A stretch of 64,000 bases of DNA from Archivesica marissinica (taxonomy: Eukaryota > Mollusca > Bivalvia > Venerida > Vesicomyidae), in contig CM026398.1 in assembly GCA_014843695.1 (NCBI GenBank), positions 42,388,166 to 42,452,165 of the forward strand. Reading direction: 5' to 3'. A model generated the notes under the pieces. It ran no database searches. It was not told the origin of the DNA and saw only the letters and a program-made list of their open reading frames with translations. The translations under genes and the position numbers were made by a program. Positions 10,572 through 20,693 of this stretch are shown piece by piece; position 1 is the stretch's first letter; each line of letters starts with the position of its first letter.

Positions 10572-10914
10572 TACTCTAGGGGCTGGGCCTGAGTTGTATG
10601 CATTTTTATGTATAGGGGAAAACCCACTTTTATATGGTAGTATAGGTCCTAGGCTTTAAAACAAATTTGGGTTCTCGCTTGAAAACCCTATAGATTTTTC
10701 CCAGCATGCCCCAACAGTTGCCCACAGGGCGAGAAACCATACCGGTCATATCTCGGCCATTTCTTGAGCGATTTTGACAATCTTTTTTTTAATAGAGTTT
10801 ATTTTGGGTGTGAAACACGTTTAAAACAATATAAAATTGATATGGAGTCTCTATCAAGTGATTCCAATGTCAATCGAAAATACAGACCATGTTCCAGCAC
10901 ATGTTCTACATTCT
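10572..10914 (+). repeat. Left terminal inverted repeat
   Basis: It matches the reverse complement of 14585-14902 with modest divergence, including GTTGTATGCATTTTTATGTA and TCTATCAAGTGATTCCAATG. Subterminal positions 10915-11000 partly duplicate 10729-10805 (CGAGAAACCATACC...GAGCGATTTTGACAATC), and that duplication is absent from the right end. Confidence 0.88.
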
Positions 10915-11161
10915 CCGCCGGGCGAGAAACCATACCTGTCAAATCTCGGCCATTTCTTGAGCGATTTTGACAATCTTTTTTTTAAAATAGAGTTTTGTTT
11001 GGCTGTTGAACATGATAAAAGCAAATTTTAGTTGATTTGAGAACTTGTTTACATGGTAGGGGCTCTGAAGTTCTTCCGGAGAAACTAAAAATTTATCAGG
11101 TCTGAAATTTTTAATGACACAAATTTATTAAGATTAACACCCACATCACAATGAAACAGAT

Positions 11162-14100
11162 CTAATTATATGGATTGGTGCAGGCATCATCTTGCAACTT
11201 CATGCACTTGCAGAAAGGGGTGCAGCCTACCTCCTCCATGCGGCATGTACATGTGGCTCGAGCACACTTGACACAGTTACAGGTCACTGTCCATCGCTTA
11301 TTCAGAGTCTTGCACCCTGTGACTGGAACAAGGCACTCGTTCTCTAGCTGATACCCAAAATGTAGTGGATCTATGATGCTGGGTTGGAAGATGTGGATAA
11401 TCGAGTATGTACCGAATAAGGCTCGCATTATATGTGGAAGCACATTGGAGGTACATTTTGATGTGATGAGCACTTGGTCTGATGATATATTTGGGCAAGA
11501 AGCTGTGTGAAAGACGAATATTGGTTACTCTCTCTTAAAACCAAACACAAGGAATTTTTCAGCATAAGCCTTGGTCTCGGGTGTAATTGTCATTTCTCTA
11601 CCGGAATTTCTAAGCAATTGGGTGGGCTGGGCTTTGAGGGCAGCTTTCTTGGTGCCTACTTTGCTCGTTGCATCACATCCAGTCAAGCAGTGCAAGGCGG
11701 GAAGGACATTGCAAACGTCTTGACCTTGACGTTCGTGCAAAATGTGCAGTGGGATAAATCGCACAGTTTTCCCGCATCCACCTCGCACCCAGAGCTCGCT
11801 TAGTCCTGCTTCTATCAGGATAGGTAAGTGGTAGAGTAGGGCCACAGCAACGTCAGTGTAGTTTGACAAAACTACACAGGTGTTGTAGCTTGCACAGTTG
11901 AAGGCATGGAGAACCAGCCGCAAGTCTGCCGCGTCTAGCTGTGAGTACAATTCAGGAAGTACTGTTCTGTTGCCTTTATACAAGGAAGTACATGGCCAGT
12001 CGTCGCCCTGCATTGATAGCTGACTCACGACAGTAGGGTGTGGTAAGTCCATGGCGAGACCAGAGACATGTTTGTAAATAAGCTGTTCCAGCATCATCTT
12101 GTTCTGTTGTGATGGCCAGAAGTTAGCCATCTGTGAACGTGGAGACTCGGGGGTGATTTCAGTTAACACAATCGAAGGTGCAGTACACCTTCTCTCGTGT
12201 TCTTGGTCCTTTATGGAAGGCTCTCCAGTATAGATGTCAAAGACATAGTCACAGCGCCATGTTTGTGGTAGATCGCTAAAGACTTTTGCATGAGTGTGAG
12301 CAGGACACCGAATGCCTTCAGCCCCTGAAGTGGTAGGACCATGACGTCGATAATAAATGCAGACTTATCACAATGCATATACTGCATATCAGCATCAGTC
12401 AGGACAAGCTCAAGCTCACGTATGAGCAGACTTTTCTCTGGGTGGGTCATGTAGCCGTCGGCATCAAACATCATGGGACTAGGTAAAACATCATACTTGA
12501 GGAGCTCATTCGTTGTAATGTGTCTGTGTCGAGCAATGTCAATAGACTTGTCTGTGATGTTGACTTGTCTCACAGTTTGCTTTACAGTTGGCTTCGGCTT
12601 GTTGTTCTTTATGCTGATCATTGTATGGATCTTGCGGCGGCTGATCGGACTGTCTAGTCGGACATTCCTCGTGATGAAAGCGCTCATGGTGAAAATGCTC
12701 ATAAGCTTCTTTCCCAATGTCTGTCGCATTCAGCAACTCACTTCTTATGTTTTCAGGCATGCCTTGTTTGGTTACAAAGTTGTGAAGCTTCTGTGGGCAA
12801 TCAGTTGAGAAAGGAGACCCTCCTTTACTCAATAAAGCGGACAGAGTTCTGGATATTTTCTTCGCTCTTGTTCGTGTAGGATTGGGATGATTCATGATGT
12901 ACTAGGCTTCTGACGTGTGTTCATTAACACCTGTAATTTCACGAAGCAAGTTGTTCATACCTATCATCTCGTGAAAGATCAGATCCCATTGGGCGGCAAA
13001 TTGTTTCCGCTTGCAATGCCCAATGATGCTGTCACTGTATTTCGAAGAAAGAGTTATTGTTTGCTCGAGCTTTTGGTCACCCCCACAGATGTAAAGACAG
13101 ACACCAAGCTTGTCCTTCACAGAGAAGGAGTTACATTCTGCAATGTTCTCATACACCTCCTGAGGCAAGTTTCTGCAGTCTTCAAGGTAGACTGTCCCCC
13201 TGCGAAGGTAGTGTGTGCAATCCCATGTGGCAAATTCATACAGTGTTCGCTGCATGGCATCGAGGTGGGGGTCCCAAGAACCCTCTCTGTCGGCACGAAG
13301 AAGATCTAAGACCACCTGGAACCGAGACAAGTACTGGTACCAGAATTTGAAATTCTCGCACTCCTTGACTCTTGACTCTATGAACTCATCAAGATCACTC
13401 ATCAGCTGAGTAGAAGAAGCTTTGAACTGATTGAGCAACTTCTTGTTGCGCTCTCGGGCTCCATATTTCATTGCACTGCTGAGGCTGGCCAAAAGCTTAA
13501 ATTCCGTGACATATTTGTCAACTCCAGTACTCTTGAAGAATTCCTTCAACAGTAGGCGCTGCATCGCTTCGGCCAGGATCTTTTGAGCATCAAGCGACCG
13601 AGCGTAATGGCCCGCATTAAGAATCGAGGTCTGGATTACAGATGGCCCGTAGATACGTGTCTCAAGCCATACATGCTCTGCACCACTTCCTTCGATGCTC
13701 CTGCCACAGCACTTAAGCAAGTTTTTCGCAGCGTGGAACGTCCCTAAACACAATATGATGCATTTGAACTCATCTGGTCTCCGAAGCTGTATCATTTTTG
13801 CTACACTGTACACCTTCTCATCGGCATAGAGTGTAATATATGATTGTACTAATTGAGAACACAGGGACATGGTGTTATTCAACTCTGTGTATACAACTTC
13901 CCCGTTGTTGATGTCATGTGGCACTACGGGCGTAAATGCAACTTACTTGAGTGGGACATTGTCATCCGTCCAAACCGCATTACTTGCACTCCACGATTGC
14001 ATAGTTTGACTTGTCGGATATACAAGTCCGCCATGTGGCTATCACGGGGTTCCAAGATAAGTCTGCATATAGACCAAGCCATATCGGATAGTCTCTTGTC

Positions 14101-14597
14101 CCGCCTAATGTCATCGTAGACTGCTGGTTGATCGTGGCCTTTGTAGGATGTAGGTAGGTCATACATTTTCGTATTTTCTCCAAATTATTGTAGCTGCTGG
14201 CATGGCAATACTTCCTTTAGGGCTTTCGGACCATGAACAACTGATGTGTCAGAGCGCTTGGGTTTGGATAAGACGACCGTAGGCTTATGCTGGTAGAGGA
14301 CACACACCGTATCGTGTTCAGATGAATTTGCATCTTCGTGGTCCCAGTTATGCATTGCTGCTGATATGAAGTACCCTGGGTCAAAATGGGCTGGCAACTT
14401 CATGTCCGCTTCATGTTGACAGTGAACATGGCCATGTCATGCTGGTACCGGCAAAGTTCCGTGTAGCTCATAGCTAGCGCCTGTCGATTCAAAGAGGTGA
14501 CAGAGATTGTTCCACCACGTCCTAGACTATGTGCATACTCGGCATTCAATACACCCATTGGTGTTCTTTTTCTGCCAGAATGATGAATGTAGAACAT
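11162..14597 (-). pseudogene. Broken transposase-like gene: nuclease-like domain and CXC cysteine cluster
   Basis: Minus-strand segments in order: 14597-14400, 14403-13980, 13924-12902, 12895-12539, 12729-12211 and 12169-11162. Neighbouring segments continue one another once frames are switched near 14410, 14000, 12650 and 12255, or in-frame stops at 14187-14185, about 13954, 12904-12902 and 11527-11525 are crossed. Conserved-looking features are AAMHNWDHEDANSSEHDTV, a segment with KMIQLRRPDEF...GTFHAAKNLL, VVLSNYTDVAVALLYHLP, LTGCDATSKVGTKKAAL, and a final CXC-type cluster (C-x-C-x2-C-x4-C-x-C-x6-C-x3-C-x-C-x7-C). Similar unnamed proteins are common in cnidarian and mollusc genomes (from memory). 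The S-N-x-T-D-V and L-T-G-C-D...G-x-K-x-A motifs resemble the XPG/FEN1 I region and H3TH loop (inference). This copy cannot make one intact product unless introns or readthrough apply. Confidence 0.75.
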
Positions 14598-14902
14598 GTG
14601 CTAGAACATGGTCTGTATTTTTTGAATGACATTGGAATCACTTGATAGAGACTCCATATCGATTTTATATTGTTTTAAACGTGTTTCACATAAAAAAAAC
14701 CTCTATTAAAAAAAAAGATTGTCAAAATCGCTCAAGAAATGGCCGAGATATAACCGGTATGGTTTCTCGCCCGGTGGGCAACTTTTGGGGCATGCTGGGA
14801 AAAATCTATAGGGTTTTCAAGCGAGAACCCAAATTTTATTTAAAGCCTAATTTTTTCCCTATACATAAAAATGCATACAACTCTGTCCCAGCCCCAGGAG
14901 TA
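14585..14902 (-). repeat. Right terminal inverted repeat
   Basis: Partner of 10572-10914. It ends GGAGTA at the TAA target duplication. The 87-codon plus ORF (14642-14905) lies in the TIR and is not a gene. Confidence 0.88.
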
Positions 14903-15429
14903 TAAATATTACCATGCAGCCTAACTGCTTATTTACTGTAGATATTACCACGCAGACTAATTTCTTTTTTACTGTAAATATTACCATGCAGCCTAACTGC
15001 TTATTTACTGTAGATATTACCATGCAGACTAACTGCTTTTTTACTGTAAATATTACCATGCAGACTAATTTCTTTTTTACTGTAAATATTACCATGCAGC
15101 TAACTGCTTATTTACTGTAATATTACCATGCAGACTAACTGCTTATTTACTGTAGATATTACCATGCAGACTAACTGCTTTTTTACTGTAAATATTACCA
15201 TGCAGACTAACTGCTTAATTACTGTAAATATTACCACGCAGACTAACTGCTTATTTACTGTAAATATTACCATGCAGACTAACTGCTTATTTACTGTAAA
15301 TATTACCATGCAGACTAACTGCTTTTTTACTGTAAATATTACCACGCAGACTAACTGCTTATTTACTGTAAATATTACCATGCAGACTAACTGCTTAATT
15401 ACTGTAAATATTACCATGCAGACTAACTA
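14903..15429. repeat. 36-bp minisatellite, right half, about 14.5 copies
   Basis: Continuation of 9655-10571 beyond the transposon. It has its own variants (CAGCCTAAC, GTAGATATT, CTTTTTTAC, CACGCAG), and near the transposon two-unit (72-bp) alternation is visible. The left half lacks these variants. Confidence 0.95.
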
Positions 15430-16045
15430 ATTTTGGGGGAAACAAATACGTTTATCACATATGTTTATAAATCTCGCTTTGCTTGGTAAGATGTATCTAA
15501 CATATGTCTGAAATATATTAAAAATAGCATTGTAGTAGAAATGTGTCAATCGGTCCACAATTCAGAAACATAGAATATAGTCTAGAACAATCTCAAACAA
15601 TTGTTGCAAAGATCATAGAACATATCCAAACAGATTTTAGCAGAAGTATTTATAATACAGCTTAATACAGCACATACACCTTCCAATTATTGTATCATAT
15701 GCCGAACAGGCAGACACATTTATTATGTAGCAACGGTCATACATTTATAATACAGCTTATATATACACCTTCCAATTATTGTATCATATGCCGAACAGGC
15801 AGACACATTTATTATGAATCAATGTTCATACATTTTGTAATGCATCATATAATCATACATATCAAGTTGTACTGATAGTAGAACATTAAAATACCTATAA
15901 CATATTTACAAATTGCATATCAGCAATAGCATTATTTTATTATGACTATGATAAACCCTCTAAGTAATTGTTAGAAGAGAGTTACTACTTTAATATATTA
16001 TGCAAAGAAATGATCGCTTAACCTCAAGTCGTTTAAATCCTGTGT
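15430..16045. other. Spacer with an 89-bp tandem duplication
   Basis: Two copies of a block containing CCAATTATTGTATCATATGC and GAACAGGCAGACACATT lie 89 bp apart (15681 and 15770) within about 15650-15825. The rest is AT-rich and shows no gene. Confidence 0.5.
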
Positions 16046-16165
16046 ATTTAGTTTAAGCATATTTTATTCGGATCAAATACATATATACATATATAAACAC
16101 AATTGTTTATACATTCGATATGGGTCGAAAGCTTAAAGCTTATATGAATCCCTTCCCTGTGTATT
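16046..16165 (-). mobile_element. LINE 3' end fragment
   Basis: Diverged relative of 3802-3935 and 9050-9195: minus-strand GGGAAGGGATTC, a CGACCCAT block and terminal AATAAAATATGCTTAAAC. The segment 16343-16418 further along matches 9463-9535, so the two loci share more than the 3' end. Confidence 0.5.
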
Positions 16166-16423
16166 TCATTCCAGACATAGAAGCTTGACCACGCTAGGTA
16201 ATGTGCGATATATCTACGACTGCCTATTTATGGTAGCAGAAATATATCGTCATTTACCTGATCAAGAAAATGCATAATAGTTTAAAATGTCGTATTTTAC
16301 AAACAGTTAAGCAAAATAAGTACAATCATAGAAAATGCACATACCTGGAATAGTAGAAAGAATGTCAGAATAAATATAAATTATAGATCTTTATTTCTCT
16401 GCAGTGAAGCTGGTATGACTGGG

Positions 16424-16715
16424 AGTGTGTGTTTTACGTGTCTTTATCGTCGCTACCGGTTGCCCATATGAGCGACGCTTCCTGAAGAGATTAGTCATTT
16501 TAGAGTTTTAGAGGATAGTGCAATGATACAGACAGAGACCCATTCCAGCGCCTCCTCTGGTTCTTTTACGTGCACGGTGTAAAGCACCGACACGAGACCT
16601 CGGTTTAATGTCCCATCTGAAAGACTGTTAATTTTATTAGGTTCAGACGGGGGATCGAACTGCGATCCATGTATTACCAATCCAGCGTGTTACCACTGGG
16701 CTACAGATCCGTCTG
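16424..16715 (-). mobile_element. SINE1, near full-length
   Basis: The minus-strand head is CAGACGGATCTGTAGCCCAG, with a disturbed B-box region, followed by the body and tail as in other SINE1 copies. A second tail fragment (16732-16782) lies directly beside it. Confidence 0.85.
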
Positions 16716-16731
16716 TGCTCGCTAATACACA

Positions 16732-16782
16732 GTGTGTGTTTTACGTTTATTTATCGTCGCTACCGGTTGCCCATATGAGCGA
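16732..16782 (-). mobile_element. SINE1 tail fragment
   Basis: About 50 bp of SINE1 3' sequence (CATATGGGCAACCGGTAGCG, ACGATAAATAAACGTAAA), read on the minus strand. Positions 16783-17196 beyond it hold unique sequence with no gene seen. Confidence 0.75.
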
Positions 16783-17196
16783 TTATATAGTGTACATCAC
16801 ACCGCCTGGGACATTCGGATTAGTAACTAATCATCACCAATTAAACAATGATGGTCCTTATACAAACAGTGTGTGCCGATTAAAGCGAACTACACATTTC
16901 TATGTTTGCTCGACACACACAGATCATTGTTATAATCGTTGTCGGTTTAAGTTACTCGCTAGAATGTTTTCTATTCATTATTTTCTCAATTTAAAACATG
17001 CCAGGCTTCACGTTACAGCTCTTTAGTTTTTCATTCTATGTTGTGGTATGAAAATGACAAAGATAAGCGTTGCTTGAGGGGTGTGTGGGAAATAACAATA
17101 GCTGATTGGATTGCATTATTAATTAGAAGAGCCTTTAGTCCTCTCAGTCATATCGTGTAATATGTATGCAGCGAACAATAATATCTAATAATTATA

Positions 17197-17351
17197 CAGA
17201 CGGATCTGTAGTCCAGTGGTAACACGCTGGACTGGTAATCAATGGATCGCAGGTTCGATCCCCCGTCTGACCCTAATAAAATTAACAGTCTTTCAGATGG
17301 GACGTTAAACCGAGGTCTCGTATCGGTGCTTTACACCGTGCACGTAAAAGA
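17197..17351 (+). mobile_element. SINE1 head half, truncated at a microsatellite
   Basis: The intact tRNA-like head has TGTAGTCCAGTGGTAACACG (A box) and CAGGTTCGATCCCCCGTCTG (B box). It breaks off after CACGTAAAAG, where an A-rich run leads into (ACGC)n. Confidence 0.85.
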
Positions 17352-17360
17352 AAAAAAACC

Positions 17361-17470
<110 letters not shown>

Positions 17471-17845
17471 ATCGATCGGTAGAACAGACTGTAGTATATT
17501 GTGTATAATATAGAGCACTTACACCATCATGCATGCCATATAATCCCCTATTTTACTGTGTGTTGTTGTAATTAGTTCGTTCTTGGAATTAATTTAGTCT
17601 GCGAACAAGTGAAAGACTAGTAATGCAAATGAATGAATACATTTTAAGTATATACAGCTAGCAGTGTTTTCGTAATTCACTGGCACTAATATCACCCGCT
17701 GGCTTTGAATGTCGTCTGCTGTTTAATCCAATCAATCTTTTTCCCAGACTTAACATTTCTTTTATGCTTTCCAATGAATGATAGAGTTTTCTCAGTGAAA
17801 GAAAACTCCACCTTAAAGGCCTGCAGGTTGACCTATATTTGACCT

Positions 17846-17933
17846 TAAACACACGAGGAATAGCGGTACAAATCTGACGGTCGACGCACTAAACACACGA
17901 GGAATAGCGGTACAAATCTGACGGTCGACGCAC
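17846..17933. repeat. Perfect 44-bp tandem duplication
   Basis: TAAACACACGAGGAATAGCG...GACGGTCGACGCAC occurs at 17846-17889 and 17890-17933 without differences, so it is recent. The flanks (17471-17845 and 17934-18087) show no gene. Confidence 0.9.
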
Positions 17934-18087
17934 ATCGTATTTGCCACATGGGAGGCCCTGCATGGTATGCATCTAATACATGAGCACCACTTATATCTAT
18001 TATGACCCACGTACATATCAGAGGTTATAAATTGCTGAAATTGAAGTTCTGTATTTTTATATAGTACTTACAACTGGTATAAACAAT

Positions 18088-18582
18088 TCAACTCCACTTA
18101 TGGCCCAAACAAGGCTGGTTGCGCGGGTTAGGCAGCCAGTTCCTGCATTGCTGTACCACACATTCAGGCATCAGTTCCCTCTTATGCCAAGTACAGTCTC
18201 CTCTTCTAGCCGCTACTTTTCTCTCTATATATCTGACATCTTTCCATGCGCCACAATTATATAGCATTGCCCAAAACCTCCTGTATAGAAGCTTTCTCTC
18301 ATGTGAATTTAGATTATGCGGTGGACGATTATTAGCAGGCCACCACAGTTGTTTGTTCTGTTCATTTATTATGCAAGGGGAACACAAGCACAGTGGACAC
18401 TCAGCAACACCTTCAGCATGCTGAGGCATAGGGGGGGGTACGTAAGCAGCCTCTGCAACGGGCATGGCGGTGGCTGTTTCTTCTATTTCCATCTCTACGT
18501 CCCAGTTCTTATTTTGCAAGAAAGTCAGCAATTCTTTTCTCTGCTCATCAGTTACATACATTGTTATTTTACTCAATGGCAT
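18088..18582 (-). CDS. 164-aa Cys/Trp-rich protein, P2X7-intracellular-domain-like C terminus
   Basis: A complete ATG-to-stop ORF that is not made of repeats, with A at -3 before the ATG. Residues 1-45 are acidic. Residues 62-70 form ECPLCLCSPC, a likely zinc-binding knuckle. Residues 80-164 are dense in conserved-looking aromatic, basic and Cys residues: LWWP, RKLLYRRFWAMLYNCGAW, MPECVVQQCRNWLPNP and GHKW. A basic, tyrosine-containing stretch followed by an I/MPxCVV..IR..P.P..G pattern resembles the P2X7 ballast domain. Related stand-alone proteins are common in cnidarians and molluscs and may be transposon-linked (from memory). No transmembrane segment is present, so it is not a receptor channel. 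Function is unknown. No operon-like or exon context was found. Confidence 0.55.
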   Translation of the reverse strand: MPLSKITMYVTDEQRKELLTFLQNKNWDVEMEIEETATAMPVAEAAYVPPPMPQHAEGVAECPLCLCSPCIINEQNKQLWWPANNRPPHNLNSHERKLLYRRFWAMLYNCGAWKDVRYIERKVAARRGDCTWHKRELMPECVVQQCRNWLPNPRNQPCLGHKWS

Positions 18583-19264
18583 CTTGTAGAAATCGGCAGA
18601 ATATGTGTAATACTCGTATGTTCAAGAGATTATAATTATAATATAATACATGTACTCATAGCATTCACTGTGATTATTATGTAGCATCAATATCGGTAAA
18701 CACACACTAACACAGAGAAATATTTAAAATATAACAGAAAACTTGCGAATAATACTGTAGATATATAATTAAATGAAGTATGACGGTTACCATATAACGA
18801 ACACATATAGTTTATTCATATAAATACATACATATTATATACATACATATTTGATTAGGTCAACACATGAACTGAATTTTGAATTAGATTGCACAGATCA
18901 CAACCATAGTGCACATTATACATGTATAGAAATGATCAGTCTCAGTGATTACGCTACGGCTGATGAGGCACCTACATAACATGTAATCTATGTCCCTGGG
19001 CTGATCTGGATTATGTAGTTTGAATACTCATAACTATCAATTTTCTTTACAATCAATAATATACGTTTACTTAAATTGTCAGGGCCTCATTTTAACTAAT
19101 TCTCAGCTCACAGAGTGATCGTGCATATTAACCGTTAGAAAATACCTATATACGCCAAATTATACTGAATGTACTGCTACATTGTTGATACAAGCCACTA
19201 ATCACATGGAACAGGTAGTAAAGTATAAATCTTTACAATTGGACGGGGTCAAACTGCAGGCCTT
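18583..19264. other. Intergenic, AT-rich
   Basis: No ORF of note, no repeat copy elsewhere in the window and no clear promoter motif. It lies upstream of the 164-aa ORF, so it would hold that gene's promoter if the gene is real. Confidence 0.4.
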
Positions 19265-19720
19265 TAAACCGCTTTGAAAGATGGCATATTTTCTCTGTCA
19301 CCGGTTGCGTTTCGTATTCATGCGCGGTTAAATGTACTTTTGTATTTTAGCGATTTTCTGATTATCATGAACAGTTATTTATTAAGTAATATAATTTATT
19401 CTAATCGATTTGTTTTGTCTGTACTTTTTAATTGTGGCATCAAACAGAACCTAACTTATAATTTACAAGAACATTATACAGGAGCTATTTCTTATTACGG
19501 ACGTTTCACACTAACATAAGTAGTTGTGCGGTTGTGTCCCATAGTGCAATGAGGCTCCAAACAGGGCAGTAAAAACGAATAAAATTTGAAAACAAATATC
19601 AGCAAAAATCATTGGGAATCATAAACGAAAAAGACAATTTTCACTAAATGAAATAAAATCCTATTTTATACTAATAAACACAAATATCCTCTATGTTATT
19701 ATGTTTTTGTTAGATAAATT
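19265..19720. repeat. Dispersed segment, empty-site version of 2.5-5.2 kb
   Basis: 19272-19375 matches 2565-2665. 19523-19560 matches 3771-3801. 19560-19710 matches 4740-4867 and 5127-5225. The two loci are therefore colinear, but this one lacks the 48-bp array, the LINE and SINE4. The 81-codon ORF is not supported. Confidence 0.6.
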
Positions 19721-19772
19721 TTCACAGACAGCTTAGGTCAGATGGCGGCATATACTGGCATCCCTGCAATTC

Positions 19773-20070
19773 ACAGACGGATATGTAGTCCAGTGGTAAC
19801 ACGCTGGACTGGTAATCCAGGAATCGCATGTTCGACCCCCCGTCTCACCCTAATAAAATTAACAGTCTTTCAGATGGGACTTTAAACCGATGTCTCGTGT
19901 CGGTGCTGTACACCGTGTACGTAAAAGAACCAGAGGAGACTCTGGAAAGGGTTTCTATCTGTATCATTACACTATGCTGCAGAAATCTAAAATGACTTAA
20001 AATCTCTTCAGGAGGCGTCGTTCATATGGGCAACTGATAGCGACGATAAATAAACGTAAAACACACACCT
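19773..20070 (+). mobile_element. SINE1, full-length, 8-bp target duplication
   Basis: Target duplication TGCAATTC lies at 19765-19772 and 20071-20078. The head is CAGACGGATATGTAGTCCAG, with B box TGTTCGACCCC. The body carries ACAGTCTTTCAGATGGGACT and CCAGAGGAGACTCTGGAA. The tail is GCGACGATAAATAAACGTAA. This is the reference copy for the family in this window. Confidence 0.92.
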
Positions 20071-20202
20071 TGCAATTCCTTATTTCTTTATAAATCCAAT
20101 GATCATGTATAGCCCATTCATTATTCACAAACCAACACCGTCATCTGCCTTCTGTGTATAAATATCTAGAATTATTAAAAACATCCGATCAAACAATCAT
20201 AT

Positions 20203-20377
20203 TTAACTCTTTCACCGCCAATATCACATAAAAGTGATTTTGCAAAAAGCAGAGAACCTGATCAGACAGAATAGAACGTGACATCTGTTCATGCTTTATG
20301 CTGATTACTCCTCAGACAGTGGAGCTGAAGCACCTGTCCGAATATGTTCTGAATGTATGCGTCGCTGAAAGAGTTAA
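20203..20377. mobile_element. TTAA MITE, deletion derivative without hairpin
   Basis: It runs TTAACTCTTTCACCGCCAAT to CGTCGCTGAAAGAGTTAA. It is the reverse orientation of 35032-35277 with the central palindrome missing. TTAA stands at both ends. Confidence 0.72.
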
Positions 20378-20463
20378 ATTAACACATTATATGAAAAAAA
20401 GCTTTGTATTACAGACCCTAAGGACAGTTTAAAGTGTTATTCGTGATCAATTATGCTTGCTAC

Positions 20464-20670
20464 TATATGATAAGTCCATATATCATGATATTCCATAACA
20501 TATTTTACGTAGTTTCTCTACTTTCCAATGTGCAGTTCTCACTTATAGTCCTATCTTTTGATTGCATTTGATTTGCATGCATATTGAGGGCCTCATGGTA
20601 AATCAACTTTTGTTAAATAAGTTCTCTCGTAAAATAAAGTCTTTATTATTATTATAATTATTATTATTAC
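20464..20670 (+). mobile_element. LINE 3' end with (ATT)n tail
   Basis: Matches 34495-34712 and 39330-39825: CCAATGTGCAGTTCTCACTT, GGCCTCATGGTAAATCAACT, TTCTCTCGTAAAATAAAGTC and a terminal ATT run. 5'-truncated, no coding part left. Confidence 0.75.
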
Positions 20671-20693
20671 ACTGTATGATATTTTGCAGAAGT

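Larger units (their letters stand above)
10572..14902 (-). mobile_element. 4.3-kb DNA transposon with long TIRs, inserted in the minisatellite
   Basis: The ends are TACTCTAGGGGCTGGG and, inverted, TACTCCTGGGGCTGGG. Flanking TAA at 10569-10571 and 14903-14905 is a 3-bp target duplication: removing the element and one TAA restores an exact ACTGTAAATATTACC minisatellite unit. The inverted repeats are about 320-340 bp. The interior holds a minus-strand transposase-like gene with several frame breaks. The TIR start is not CACTA-like. A TAA target fits the TWA preference of PIF/Harbinger, but the protein does not look like that family, so the superfamily is open. Confidence 0.9.

Noticed and set aside
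17197..17270. Functional tRNA gene
   Set aside because: A and B boxes are present, but the sequence continues into a SINE body and recurs many times; no proper acceptor-stem closure.
18316..18684. 122-codon plus-strand ORF
   Set aside because: Shadow of the better supported 164-codon minus-strand ORF.
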